64,000 nucleotides of DNA from CAVYXK01 sp963708245 (GTDB lineage: Bacteria > Pseudomonadota > Alphaproteobacteria > Acetobacterales > Acetobacteraceae). The stretch is taken from contig OY970201.1 in assembly GCA_963708245.1 (NCBI GenBank), forward strand, positions 5,456,001-5,520,000. The letters are read 5' to 3'. A model generated the notes under the pieces. The model was not told the origin of the DNA and ran no database searches. It saw nothing but the letters and a program-made list of their open reading frames with translations. The translations under genes were made by a program, and so were the position numbers. Positions 30,783 to 38,607 of this stretch are shown here, piece after piece. Each line of letters starts with the position of its first letter. Position 1 is the first letter of the stretch.

Positions 30783-30823
30783 GATGGATCACGCGCTTCT
30801 GGGCGAGATCCGCCGCCTCATCG

Positions 30824-31369
30824 CTAAGGGGGCGGCAGGTGGCAGGCCTGACATCTGGAGCGGCCGCACATGTGCAGCGTTAGAGCACGATCGTTTCGGG
30901 TTGACGCATACCCCGCCTCGCTGATAAAGTTGCGGCATTCCGCTGCTGTCAACTCCTTCAGCAACGCACCGACCGCGCGTTCAACCTCCTCGAGGCTTCG
31001 AGCATTCGCTTTGCGCAGAAGCGTCTTCAGCTTCGAAAACGCCTGTTCAATCGGGTTCAGGTCCGGACTGTAGGGCGGCAGATAGAACAGCTTGGCACCG
31101 GCCGATCGGATGGCACGCCGGATCGCCGGATCTTTGTGGCTGCTGAGGTTATCCATCACCACGATGTCGCCTGGTTTCAACGTCGGGACGAGGAATTGCT
31201 CGACCCAGGCGAGGAAGCTTTCGCCGTCAATCGGTCCATCGAACACGCAGGGGGCGACGAAACCGTTGCAGCACAGGCCGGCGACGAAGGTGAGCGTCTT
31301 GCGCGGTCCGTGCGGGACCTTCGCGACCAGTCGCTGACCCCGCGCACAGCGGCCATGCAAGCGCGTCAT
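30824..31369 (-). CDS. IS630-family transposase, C-terminal frame (DDE domain)
   Basis: Carries two of the catalytic acidic residues in GDIVVMDNLSSHKDPAIRRA and PYSPDLNPIEQAFSKLKTLL. The first Asp, in LIFVDETWAKTNM, lies just upstream in the same frame but before the ATG used here, so the protein must be made as a fusion with the upstream frame. The frame has no stop within the element and runs 59 bp into flanking DNA (tail after ISEAGYAST), giving about 16 extra residues. Confidence 0.85.
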   Translation of the reverse strand: MTRLHGRCARGQRLVAKVPHGPRKTLTFVAGLCCNGFVAPCVFDGPIDGESFLAWVEQFLVPTLKPGDIVVMDNLSSHKDPAIRRAIRSAGAKLFYLPPYSPDLNPIEQAFSKLKTLLRKANARSLEEVERAVGALLKELTAAECRNFISEAGYASTRNDRALTLHMCGRSRCQACHLPPP

Positions 31370-31935
31370 GTTGGTCTTCGCCCAGGTCTCATCAACGAAG
31401 ATCAGCCGCGCCGCAGAGACGGTGCCCTGTCGCTCCTTCCACTGCCGGCGCCGGCGGGCAACGTCGGCGCGATCCTGTTCGCTGGCGCGCAGGCTTTTTT
31501 TTGAAACTGAGACCGACGTGGTCGAGGAAATGCCACACGCCGTAATAGCTGACCGTGACGCCGCGTGCGGTCAGCTCAGCCAGCAGTTCGCGACCAGTGA
31601 TGTCGGGTTTCTCGACCACCCGGAGGCGTATCCACGCCTCCTCGTCGGCCAGCGCGAACGGCTTTTTGCCACCCATCGGCAAAGCCGCAGGACTGCCGCT
31701 CTCCGCCGCCCGCTTGCTCCAGCGGATCGCCGAGGAGTGGCTGACGGCGAAGCGCTTAGCCGCTTCCGCCCGGCTCATGCCGCCAGCTACCGCAGCGACC
31801 ACCCGTTCGCGTAAGTCCAGTGAATAGGGAGCTCCCATGCATGGCTGGCCTCCAGTCCAGCCAGCATCTTCAATCAGAAACCTTGCCGCGCCGGAATCCC
31901 CCCGCCTGCCAATTCGGCTTCAAGCGATCACGCTC
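30883..31935 (-). mobile_element. IS630-family insertion sequence (1053 bp)
   Basis: Ends GAGCACGATCGTTTCGG (30883) and CGATCACGCTC (to 31935) are imperfect inverted repeats. Both sides are bordered by TA (30881-30882 and 31936-31937), the target duplicated by IS630/Tc1-type elements. It contains two transposase frames separated at an A8 tract. It lies about 100 bp past the broken flippase. Confidence 0.9.
31392..31838 (-). CDS. IS630-family transposase, N-terminal frame (HTH)
   Basis: Starts MGAPYSLDLRERVVAAVAGG with the HTH blocks SRAEAAKRFAVSHSSAIRWS and ITGRELLAELTARGVTVSYY. At GLSFKKK the codons run over eight A on this strand (plus-strand T8, 31495-31502). Past this tract the true homology continues in the other frame as SLRASEQDRADVARRR and KERQGTVSAARLIFVDETW. 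Losing one A (or gaining two) joins the two frames, which fits transcriptional slippage on the A8 run. Confidence 0.85.
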   Translation of the reverse strand: MGAPYSLDLRERVVAAVAGGMSRAEAAKRFAVSHSSAIRWSKRAAESGSPAALPMGGKKPFALADEEAWIRLRVVEKPDITGRELLAELTARGVTVSYYGVWHFLDHVGLSFKKKPARQRTGSRRRCPPAPAVEGATGHRLCGAADLR

Positions 31936-31937
31936 TA

Positions 31938-32485
31938 GCTTAGAGGACAGAAAGGGCAGATGCACGTCCTAAGTCACTTGATCGGCGGAGCGTCCAAAAC
32001 ACCGGCTGAACTTGGCCACGGCAAAGAACTAGAATTACCGCGTCGCGGGTGAGAGAATTGCGGATCGTGATGTAGTCGATCATCCGTCGGCGAAGAGGGC
32101 TGATCTCAGCGATCGGGAATTCCTGTCTGGTGGAGTGGGTTGTGCAACCTGCAACCCTCAGACAACAGGCCTCCCGCGCCAGCAGCCCTCTACCGCGCCG
32201 CGGTGTCGTTCCATGGCCGTTCCATGATCAGCGTATTGCGCATCGAGGGGAGATTCGGGCTGGGAACGCAGGCTCCGGGCATAAAGCCGAATCGGCGCGT
32301 CCCGATGCATCGGCGCAGTCGTGCTCCGCAAGCGCATGGATCGCCCGACGCCCGAATGGCATAGCGGTATCACCCGAGACAGGATCCTGGTGCGGGACTG
32401 CTGCACACCGGGATCTGCGTGGGGGAGCTGTCCGAAAGGCCCGCTCCTATTGCGACTTCACTGAATGCGGGTCAACGCCGGAAGT
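31938..32485. other. Gap of about 550 bp, nothing recognised
   Basis: No frame shows a domain motif. The neighbouring genes are both remnants or on the opposite strand, so this is probably eroded island sequence. Confidence 0.4.
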
Positions 32486-33658
32486 CTACTTATCCGGCCG
32501 ATTTCTACATCTCTTGGCGCGCTGTCGGACCAGCTGTGGCACACAGGTTCGAAAAGCGAGGCGAGCAAGGGCGGCGGGATAGGATCCTAATGGCAAGAGC
32601 GCCACCGCCTCAGCGAGCATTCCCTTGTGCGCTAGGCGAGCCGCGGTGCCGGACAGATATCGACTGAGCAGGGCGTCATTTTCCGGGGTTAGCCGACATG
32701 CACGCTTCACTAGCGCTTTACGAATGAATTTACAGTCCTCCAGCTCGAGCTCATACGGTCTATAGGATGCCAGCTCCAACATTTTAGCCGCGAGCGCGAC
32801 TTCGAGATAGGTTACCTCGTCCCTATCTAGCCCGCAACATCCTGCCTCAAATATCTTAGAAAGCGACTGAGCAAGGCGATATTGTTGGATTGCGCCCCTG
32901 GGAAAAGTCAAGTCAGGGCGACGTGCCTTTCGCCGCGTTGTAGAAATTCCAGCAAGCTGAGAGCTTAGTGCGCTTATTCGGCCATTGAGCACCGAGGCTC
33001 CTGTAATGCTTAGGGAGTGCATTCGGTAGTCACCGAGAACGGCTTCCATGTTATGAAGTTCGCCAATTTCCTGAAGTCGCCAGTACAAGTCTGTGTCCTC
33101 CGCGTGATAAACATGTCTATATCCTTGGATGTCCTGGATGCAGGATCGTCGTGTCATTAGGAATGGATGAAGTAGATACGGCTCTCGCGAGGGCACCCAT
33201 GTCGGATCTGCGGAGTTTGGCCACTCTAGGCGAGCCACAACGCCTGTTGGGCGACCGTGTTCATCGATGTGTCTCGCAGCACAGGAGACAGCCACGCACT
33301 TTGGGTGTGCTTTGAGATATGCAATCTGATCAGCAAACCTATTTGGGTAGGCAAGATCATCGGCATCGTGCCTAGCGATGAACTCCGCACGACAGTGGTC
33401 AATTCCCATGTTAAGGGCATCAACGATGCCGCTGTTCTCCTTGGTCAACACATGTACACGCAAATCAGCCTTTGAGATTTCTGCTATGATCTCGGGTGTC
33501 GCGTCAGTCGACCCGTCATCTATAACGAATATCCTTAAATTACCTACGCTCTGCGCCTGGATGGTTTCGACCGCCTGCCGTACAGTTGTGCCCCCGTTAA
33601 ACACTGGAAGCAGTACATCAACTAGTCCGTTGTCATCCGAATACCTCAGGCTCTGCAT
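32486..33658 (-). CDS. Glycosyltransferase family 2 (low-GC, intact)
   Basis: 390 residues. The GT-A fold start VDVLLPVFNGGTTVRQAVET is followed by FVIDDGSTDATPEIIAE, NSGIVDALNMGID, the DxD-type metal site ARHDADDLAYPNRF, and the acceptor-side HAEDTDLYWRLQEIG (the ED..L catalytic region). The C-terminal 170 residues are helical and not assigned. It transfers a sugar from a nucleotide donor during repeat-unit assembly; donor and acceptor unknown. Codon use is markedly more A/T-rich (TTA, ATA, AAT, AGA) than in nearly all other genes here, so it was likely acquired separately. The frame has no damage. Confidence 0.88.
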   Translation of the reverse strand: MQSLRYSDDNGLVDVLLPVFNGGTTVRQAVETIQAQSVGNLRIFVIDDGSTDATPEIIAEISKADLRVHVLTKENSGIVDALNMGIDHCRAEFIARHDADDLAYPNRFADQIAYLKAHPKCVAVSCAARHIDEHGRPTGVVARLEWPNSADPTWVPSREPYLLHPFLMTRRSCIQDIQGYRHVYHAEDTDLYWRLQEIGELHNMEAVLGDYRMHSLSITGASVLNGRISALSSQLAGISTTRRKARRPDLTFPRGAIQQYRLAQSLSKIFEAGCCGLDRDEVTYLEVALAAKMLELASYRPYELELEDCKFIRKALVKRACRLTPENDALLSRYLSGTAARLAHKGMLAEAVALLPLGSYPAALARLAFRTCVPQLVRQRAKRCRNRPDK

Positions 33659-34003
33659 GAACTTTGTCCTACCGCCGGTGACTCAACCCCAGCGTCCAAC
33701 TAGCCTTATTAGTCCGTTATCACTGAACTCGCGCGTGCTGCCGAATCACCGCCGTTTGCCGCCGATACGCCTGGTCGTCCCAAACCCGTGTCTCCTTGCC
33801 TGCAGCAGCTCCCCAACACCATAAGATCGACACCGGCTCGCGAGGATGCCAGATGTTTACGCCCGAGAACCACGCTCGATAAGCTTATAGCAGTTACCCG
33901 AACCAACAAACTCAGGAACATCCAGGATGGGGAATTTTAGCCACTCACCCTTTGGAGGGTATGGATCAAATTGTAGCGGGTGTCTCGATCCTCGCCAATG
34001 CGA
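33659..34003. other. Gap of about 345 bp, nothing recognised
   Basis: AT-richer than the average of the window, with no convincing frame. It may hold the promoter of the 32486-33658 glycosyltransferase on the minus strand, but no clear hexamers were found. Confidence 0.35.
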
Positions 34004-35020
34004 TCAGCATATCGCCGCTCGGCTGGACGGTTGCTTGCCGTGATAGCCGCCGCCCCATGCCTTGGCCACGATCACCGGTATCTGCACCAGGCTCTCCTGC
34101 ACAATGTGGCGAAACCCGCTCGGGGTTTCGAACAGAAGCCGGCGTGCCTGCCCGATCTTGCCGGCCTTCACTGCATCGGTGAACGCACGATAGTAGTAGC
34201 AGCGGTCAATCATGGACTTGTGGCGCCTGAGAGCGTCCGCGAGAGCCGGTTCAGCGCGGACCATCGGATTGCTGTCCAGCAGGTTGCTCTCGAAGTTGCG
34301 GATGCGTAGCAAGTCTCCCGCGCTCTGAACCTCGGTCAATGAGCCGCTGCGAACCGTGTAGTGATACATCGCCTCGGGCGTCACCCACCAGCGCGCTCTC
34401 CGCACCAGGCAAGAGACATAGAACATGAAATCCTCGCCGAAACGGTTTCGCTCATCGTACCGAAGCTGATAGCGTTCGAGAAACGCGCGGCGGAAGATCG
34501 GCGCCATGAAGCCGTAGCTCCGCCGCGGATTGCGTCGGCCCGCGATGTTGCGGGCGACGAACTCGGCCGCGGATAGGCGCCGCGGCGCCGGCCAGGCGGC
34601 ATACGGGATCAGAGGCGTCGGCGGCGTGCCGCGATTCTCGGCACAGAGCAGGAGGTTGTCCGACACCATCTCCGCGTGATTCTCTTCGCCGAGCGTGACC
34701 AGCGTCGCCAGCCGGTGCGGCGCAAAGCTGTCGTCAGCATCGAGCAACGCCACCCACGTGCCACGTACATGGGAGAGCGCCAGGTTGCGAGCAGCCGACG
34801 GGCCCCTATTGACCGGCAAACGGAGGAGCTGAACGCGGCGATCCCGTTCGGCGAGCCGCGATACGATCGCCGCCGTCGCATCCGAGGATGCGTCGTCGAC
34901 CACGGTCACCTCGAGGTCTGGTGCGGTCTGGCCGAGCGCGGATTCGATCGCGTGTTCGATATAGCGCTCGGCGTTGTATGCGGGGATAAGGACGGAGACC
35001 CGTGGTGATGAAACCGTCAT
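34004..35020 (-). CDS. Glycosyltransferase family 2 (ExoU/WcaA-like)
   Basis: 338 residues from the ATG at 35020; an upstream start at 35038 is possible. The GT-A start is RVSVLIPAYNAERYIEHAIE, with VTVVDDASSDATAAIV, NRGPSAARNLAL, the DxD motif ALLDADDSFAPHRL, and RFGEDFMFYVSCLVRRARWW with TPEAMYHYTVRSGSLTE. The C-terminus is a helical tail. It is intact, and a ruined second copy of the same gene lies at 25960-28300, with no cognate flippase left in between. Probable role: adding a sugar to a lipid-linked glycan on the cytoplasmic side of the membrane. Confidence 0.9.
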   Translation of the reverse strand: MTVSSPRVSVLIPAYNAERYIEHAIESALGQTAPDLEVTVVDDASSDATAAIVSRLAERDRRVQLLRLPVNRGPSAARNLALSHVRGTWVALLDADDSFAPHRLATLVTLGEENHAEMVSDNLLLCAENRGTPPTPLIPYAAWPAPRRLSAAEFVARNIAGRRNPRRSYGFMAPIFRRAFLERYQLRYDERNRFGEDFMFYVSCLVRRARWWVTPEAMYHYTVRSGSLTEVQSAGDLLRIRNFESNLLDSNPMVRAEPALADALRRHKSMIDRCYYYRAFTDAVKAGKIGQARRLLFETPSGFRHIVQESLVQIPVIVAKAWGGGYHGKQPSSRAAIC

Positions 35021-35597
35021 GCTCAACCTCGGACACAACGCGTGTGATCACCCGCGAATAACTCCTCATCGCTGCGATCGCAACTTGCCAATAAGGTACG
35101 AATTGAGAACATCGCTTCGAGTTTTGGGCCGGACTATCCGAACGGCTGCAGAGAGAGATGAGAATTATAATAAAATATATTACAGAGGGAGACGTTCACG
35201 AATCGGTGATGGAGTTCAACGCGGCGGTGGTGGCAAGCATACCACGCGTGTCCAGTCAGGAAAGTAATGCCAGCATTGGGCGGAAGCGCAACTCACCAAA
35301 CGGTGAGTCTCGGGCTACTCCGGCGCAGAGCCGCCGGATCCCGACCTCGCCTGCTTCACGCGTGCTGGCCGAGAGTTCCGTTCCCTGCGGCCCGGTTTGT
35401 TCTCGCGGGGACCGCGATGTTCAGGCAAAGCGGCTTACATTCCAGCGGGAGCAAATCGGGCTATTCCGGCTCTACAGCACCGGCCGCCGGTGACGAGCTG
35501 ACCCTGTGCTGCGTGCCAATGGCAGCAACCGAGCTTCGCAGCTACCAACCTCAGCCGCAAGTATATAATACGCAAATCGGGTTATCTGCGATGGCTC
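35021..35597. other. Gap of about 580 bp with a small hairpin
   Basis: Contains an AT-rich segment near 35158-35185 and a perfect stem ACTCACC-AAAC-GGTGAGT at 35291-35308. A 111-codon frame from 35158 has a purine-rich stretch upstream but no protein character beyond 25 codons, so I do not call it a gene. Confidence 0.4.
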
Positions 35598-36010
35598 GAG
35601 ATCGTGTCCCAGCCCATGGTGTAGGAACAGTGCTCCCGAGCAGCATTGGCTGCGCGATCAGGCTGCCACGCAGGCAGGCTGATCGATTCAGTATCGCTGA
35701 GGGAGCCGAGATTTTCCAGGCTCATGTAGCGACGCTGCACGGCCCACTCGTCGTTTTGTTCGAGGAGGATAGCGCCAACCAGGCGAACTGTGGCCTGTTG
35801 GCTGGGAAAGATGCCGACCACGTCAGTGCGCCGCTTGATCTCGCCGTTCAGCCGCTCCGACGGATTGGTGCTCTGGATCTTAGCGCGGTGCTCTTTGGGA
35901 AATGCCACAAAAGCAAGCACATCGGCCTCGGCTTCATCCATCAGGCCGGCGAGTTTCGGCACCCGAGGGCGGAGCTCATCGGCGCGGTGGCCGCCGCTGT
36001 GGATAAGTGG
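35582..36010 (-). pseudogene. IS256-family transposase, C-terminal fragment
   Basis: The frame covers PKLAGLMDEAEADVLAFVAF, HRAKIQSTNPSERLNGEIKR, RTDVVGIFPSQQATVRLVGA and LLEQNDEWAVQRRYMSLENL. This is the mutator-type C-terminus with the catalytic Glu in the NPSERLNGEIKRR block. The HTH and both catalytic Asp residues are missing, so it cannot act. The reading frame enters the terminal repeat, as in full-length relatives. Confidence 0.85.
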
Positions 36011-36096
36011 CCTGCCTACGCCAAACTCTTGGCGGTCGCTCCGGCAGGCCACTTATTATTACCCACAGCTCCTACACCACCACTGGAGACATGACC
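35598..36096 (-). mobile_element. IS256-family deletion derivative (about 500 bp) keeping both ends
   Basis: Both termini share an inverted repeat. The left end reads GAGATCGTGTCCCAGCCCAT then GGTGTAGGAACAGTG. The right end, read inward, is GGTCATGTCTCCAGTGGTGG then TGTAGGAGCTGTGG. Between them only the last third of a mutator-type transposase remains. A second inverted pair (GCTGTGGATAAGTGGCCTGC near 35998 and ATAAGTGGCCTGCC read from 36056) lies by the right end. A full IS256 element is about 1.3-1.5 kb, so roughly 1 kb was lost inside. No flanking duplication could be made out. Confidence 0.7.
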
Positions 36097-36196
36097 TGAA
36101 CTCCTGAACTAGGTGCAACTGAAAACATCGGCGTGGCGCCCGGCAATACGCGTGACCCGATCCTTCTCCTTCCTGACGGCTGGGATAACTGCGCTG

Positions 36197-36700
36197 TCAG
36201 CGCAACGCCGGCAGCGGGGCCTGCGTCGCCTCGCGGCGGAACAGCGCGTCGAGTGTCTGCTTCTGCTGATCCGATAACACGCCATAAAGCGTCTCGAACG
36301 CCGCCTCCAGTCGATCGGTATTGTCGGCGTAGGCGCGCACGACACTCGCATAGGACTTCATGTTGTCGAGCGCGTTCATCGACGCGACCGCGCTGGCGCG
36401 CTGTTGAAACAACTCGTCGGTGCTGGTTGCGTTGTCGCGCATCGCCTGCGCGAACGCGTTCCATTGCGGCATCTCTGACGCGGTAATTCCAAGCTGGTCC
36501 TGCAGTGCGCGGATACGCTGATCAATACTGCCCTCCTGCGGCGCGGGCGTGGTGTTGCTCTGCGGTGGCGGCCGCGTCACCTGCGGCACTGCCGGCGGAG
36601 GTGGCGCCGGCTGCCCAATGGCCGAGGTCGATGCGAGGAACAGCAGGACTGCGGCGAGGCGGGCGAGCCGAAGCCCCGCGGTTGAACACTTCGGGAGCAT
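36197..36700 (-). CDS. Periplasmic LTXXQ-like (Spy/CpxP-type) small protein
   Basis: 167 residues from an ATG at 36700. The signal region RLARLAAVLLFLASTSAIGQ is followed by a Pro-rich linker (APPPPAVPQVTRPPPQ). The all-helical body has two related stretches, DQRIRALQDQLGITASEMPQ and FETLYGVLSDQQKQTLDALF, which carry the L(T/S)..Q pattern of the LTXXQ family. Spy and CpxP in this family are periplasmic chaperone or stress-sensing proteins. The next gene on the same strand lies 40 bp upstream; the two are probably co-transcribed. Confidence 0.75.
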   Translation of the reverse strand: MLPKCSTAGLRLARLAAVLLFLASTSAIGQPAPPPPAVPQVTRPPPQSNTTPAPQEGSIDQRIRALQDQLGITASEMPQWNAFAQAMRDNATSTDELFQQRASAVASMNALDNMKSYASVVRAYADNTDRLEAAFETLYGVLSDQQKQTLDALFRREATQAPLPALR

Positions 36701-36740
36701 CCGACAACCGTCGAAACGAGACCGCCGACGGGCCGCAGGA

Positions 36741-37787
36741 TTAGCGTGCCCAGCCGGGGCCACCGCTCCAGCCTCCGTGGCCGTGCCCACCTGCCGCGAC
36801 CGAGCCGCCATCGAAGGGTCGGCCCATGCCGCCCCAGCCCGCACGAGCATGCGTCCAGCCTGATCCGCCCCAGGCCACACGGTTGCCTCCCCAGGCCGCA
36901 CGGCTACCAACCCAACCCTCGTGGCCGGCGCCCGAGGCCGCATGGCTGCCATCCCAACCCGTATGGCCGCCGCCCCAGGCTGCATGGTTCCAGCCCCTGG
37001 CATCCCACCGGGGATGCGACGTTCTGGCCACGGCGAACCCGCCGCCGCGCATGTCTCCCCAGACGGCCACGCCAACGTGCCCGTCATGGAACGCCAGGGC
37101 CGGCCCGCCGACGGCAACGACAAACGCCGCTGGCGTGACGAACAGCGGCGGGAAGGTCACCACTGCTGGTACTACCACGGCGGCCAGCACAATGGCGGGT
37201 GGCGGCAACACGACGATCGGCGGTGGAAGGGCGGCGACCACGAGCGGTAACGCCAGCAGAACCGGGGGGGAAGCCGGGACTACCGCCACCGCCGGGCGCG
37301 GGGCCACGGCCGGCGCGGGCCCCGCGACGACGGGCGGCGGGACCGAGGCGGCGATGCCGGCTGCTATCGGCGGCGGATACACGATCGGCGGCGCATATAG
37401 GACCGGCAGCGGCGCAAATACCACGGGCGGTAACAGGAAGAGACCCCCTACGGCGCCAACCACGAAGCCCCCGCTCCAGCCCCAGCCACCATGCCAGCCC
37501 CGACCGGTATGCCAGGCAGGCCCCCCAGCCCATGGACCAGGGTGAGGCTCGAAGCCATGCCCCCTTTCCATCGCGAAGCCTGCGTGGTGCTCCGCCCAGA
37601 AGCCGCCACCTGGACGTCCGCCGCCCCAGAATGCATGTGCGTAACCGCCACCATGGCCGGCGGGGCTGCGCCCGCCCCAACCTCCGTGCCAGTCGCGCGC
37701 CTGCGCGGGGGAAGCTGCGAAGGCTATTGCCGCCATACCAACGAGCACCCAGAGAAGTCCGAGGCGGCTGACGGAGCGATGGGTCAC
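36741..37787 (-). CDS. Secreted Gly/Trp/His/Pro/Val-rich low-complexity protein (GTG start)
   Basis: About 348 residues from the GTG at 37787, chosen because a good signal follows directly (RLGLLWVLVGMAAIAFAASP, then AQA). The mature part is a sandwich: a Gly/His/Trp-rich arm (DWHGGWGGRSPAGHGGGYAH), a long Pro/Val/Ala hydrophobic middle (PPPVVAGPAPAVAPRPAVAV and similar), then a second Gly/Trp-rich arm with imperfect repeats (GWNHAAWGGGHTGWDGSHAA, SRAAWGGNRVAWGG). No family is recognised; related low-complexity proteins occur in Acetobacteraceae next to LTXXQ genes, to my memory. The symmetrical layout suggests a structural envelope or surface role. It could bind metal through the His residues. 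Confidence 0.65.
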   Translation of the reverse strand: MTHRSVSRLGLLWVLVGMAAIAFAASPAQARDWHGGWGGRSPAGHGGGYAHAFWGGGRPGGGFWAEHHAGFAMERGHGFEPHPGPWAGGPAWHTGRGWHGGWGWSGGFVVGAVGGLFLLPPVVFAPLPVLYAPPIVYPPPIAAGIAASVPPPVVAGPAPAVAPRPAVAVVPASPPVLLALPLVVAALPPPIVVLPPPAIVLAAVVVPAVVTFPPLFVTPAAFVVAVGGPALAFHDGHVGVAVWGDMRGGGFAVARTSHPRWDARGWNHAAWGGGHTGWDGSHAASGAGHEGWVGSRAAWGGNRVAWGGSGWTHARAGWGGMGRPFDGGSVAAGGHGHGGWSGGPGWAR

Positions 37788-37976
37788 TGTCCGGACCACG
37801 GCTGGCGTCCTTCTAATGAAGATGATGGCATCTGCGACGAACGTGTGGTGGCATTGTGGCCCGGCTTCGCGCGAGAGCCTTGTGATCGAGAGAAGTTTAC
37901 CGCGAAAGCGTTCGGGGCCGGCGACCGAAGGACGCGTCAGCAACGATGCACCGAGCTGTCGTCAGCGGCTACTATC

Positions 37977-38426
37977 TTAGCGGTAGGGATACGCCGGATA
38001 GTAGGCGTAATACCCATAGGGATAATAGAGCCTGTAATAGACCCGATAGGGGACCGGACGCAGATGGGAATGCGTCCGATACTGCGACGTGGCCGCAGCG
38101 ACAGGCCGGACAGACCGATGAGATAGCTCGCGTGACGGAAGACCGAGTGGTGCTCTCAGCCGCGGAAGTCTCGGCGCGGCAATAGCTGCACGCGGCAGTG
38201 TCGGTGGCCGTAGTTCGGGTAGGGGCGCTAACGGTTCGGCCCGGCGCGACTGGGCCTCTGGGAGTGGCCCCAACAACGGAGCGAGCGCGCTGTTCGGCGG
38301 CTCGGACGGCGTCGCCGCTTCGCTCGAAGCATGCCGTGCCTGTAACAGCTGGTAAGCACTCACTGCAGTACCGGCTAATGCCAGCGTTGCCCCGAGGTAG
38401 CAGACAACGACGGTTCGCAACAGCAT
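37977..38426 (-). CDS. Membrane-anchored Pro/Tyr-rich hypothetical protein
   Basis: 149 residues. One N-terminal hydrophobic helix (LLRTVVVCYLGATLALAGTA) is followed by a long Pro/Leu/Ala/Arg-rich linker and a tyrosine-rich end (RVYYRLYYPYGYYAYYPAYP). Topology suggests an inner-membrane anchor with an extended periplasmic tail, possibly interacting with wall or outer membrane. Its neighbours on the same strand are the Gly/Trp-rich secreted protein and the LTXXQ protein. No family recognised. Confidence 0.6.
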   Translation of the reverse strand: MLLRTVVVCYLGATLALAGTAVSAYQLLQARHASSEAATPSEPPNSALAPLLGPLPEAQSRRAEPLAPLPELRPPTLPRAAIAAPRLPRLRAPLGLPSRELSHRSVRPVAAATSQYRTHSHLRPVPYRVYYRLYYPYGYYAYYPAYPYR

Positions 38427-38607
38427 CGTCGGGCCTCCGGATCAACCGACCGGCTGCATGATAGCGTGCGCCGTCGAGTCGAGTGGCCTATCGGACAACG
38501 AGCCACGGCGATCGGCAGGACGTCGCGAGCGGGCGACTCGCACCCAGCGCCCTTCGCGAACCGACCTCTCTCGCAACGCGAGAGGTGGTCTGAGCGCTTC
38601 AGGCCGG

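Noticed and set aside
35158..35493. 111-codon frame with purine-rich leader
   Set aside because: No motif and no relatives known to me; coding character is lost after the first 25 codons.
36746..37545. Large plus-strand frames over the Gly/Trp-rich gene
   Set aside because: They mirror the low-complexity minus-strand gene; Pro/Thr/Ala repeats follow from its codons. The minus frame has a signal peptide, the plus frames do not.
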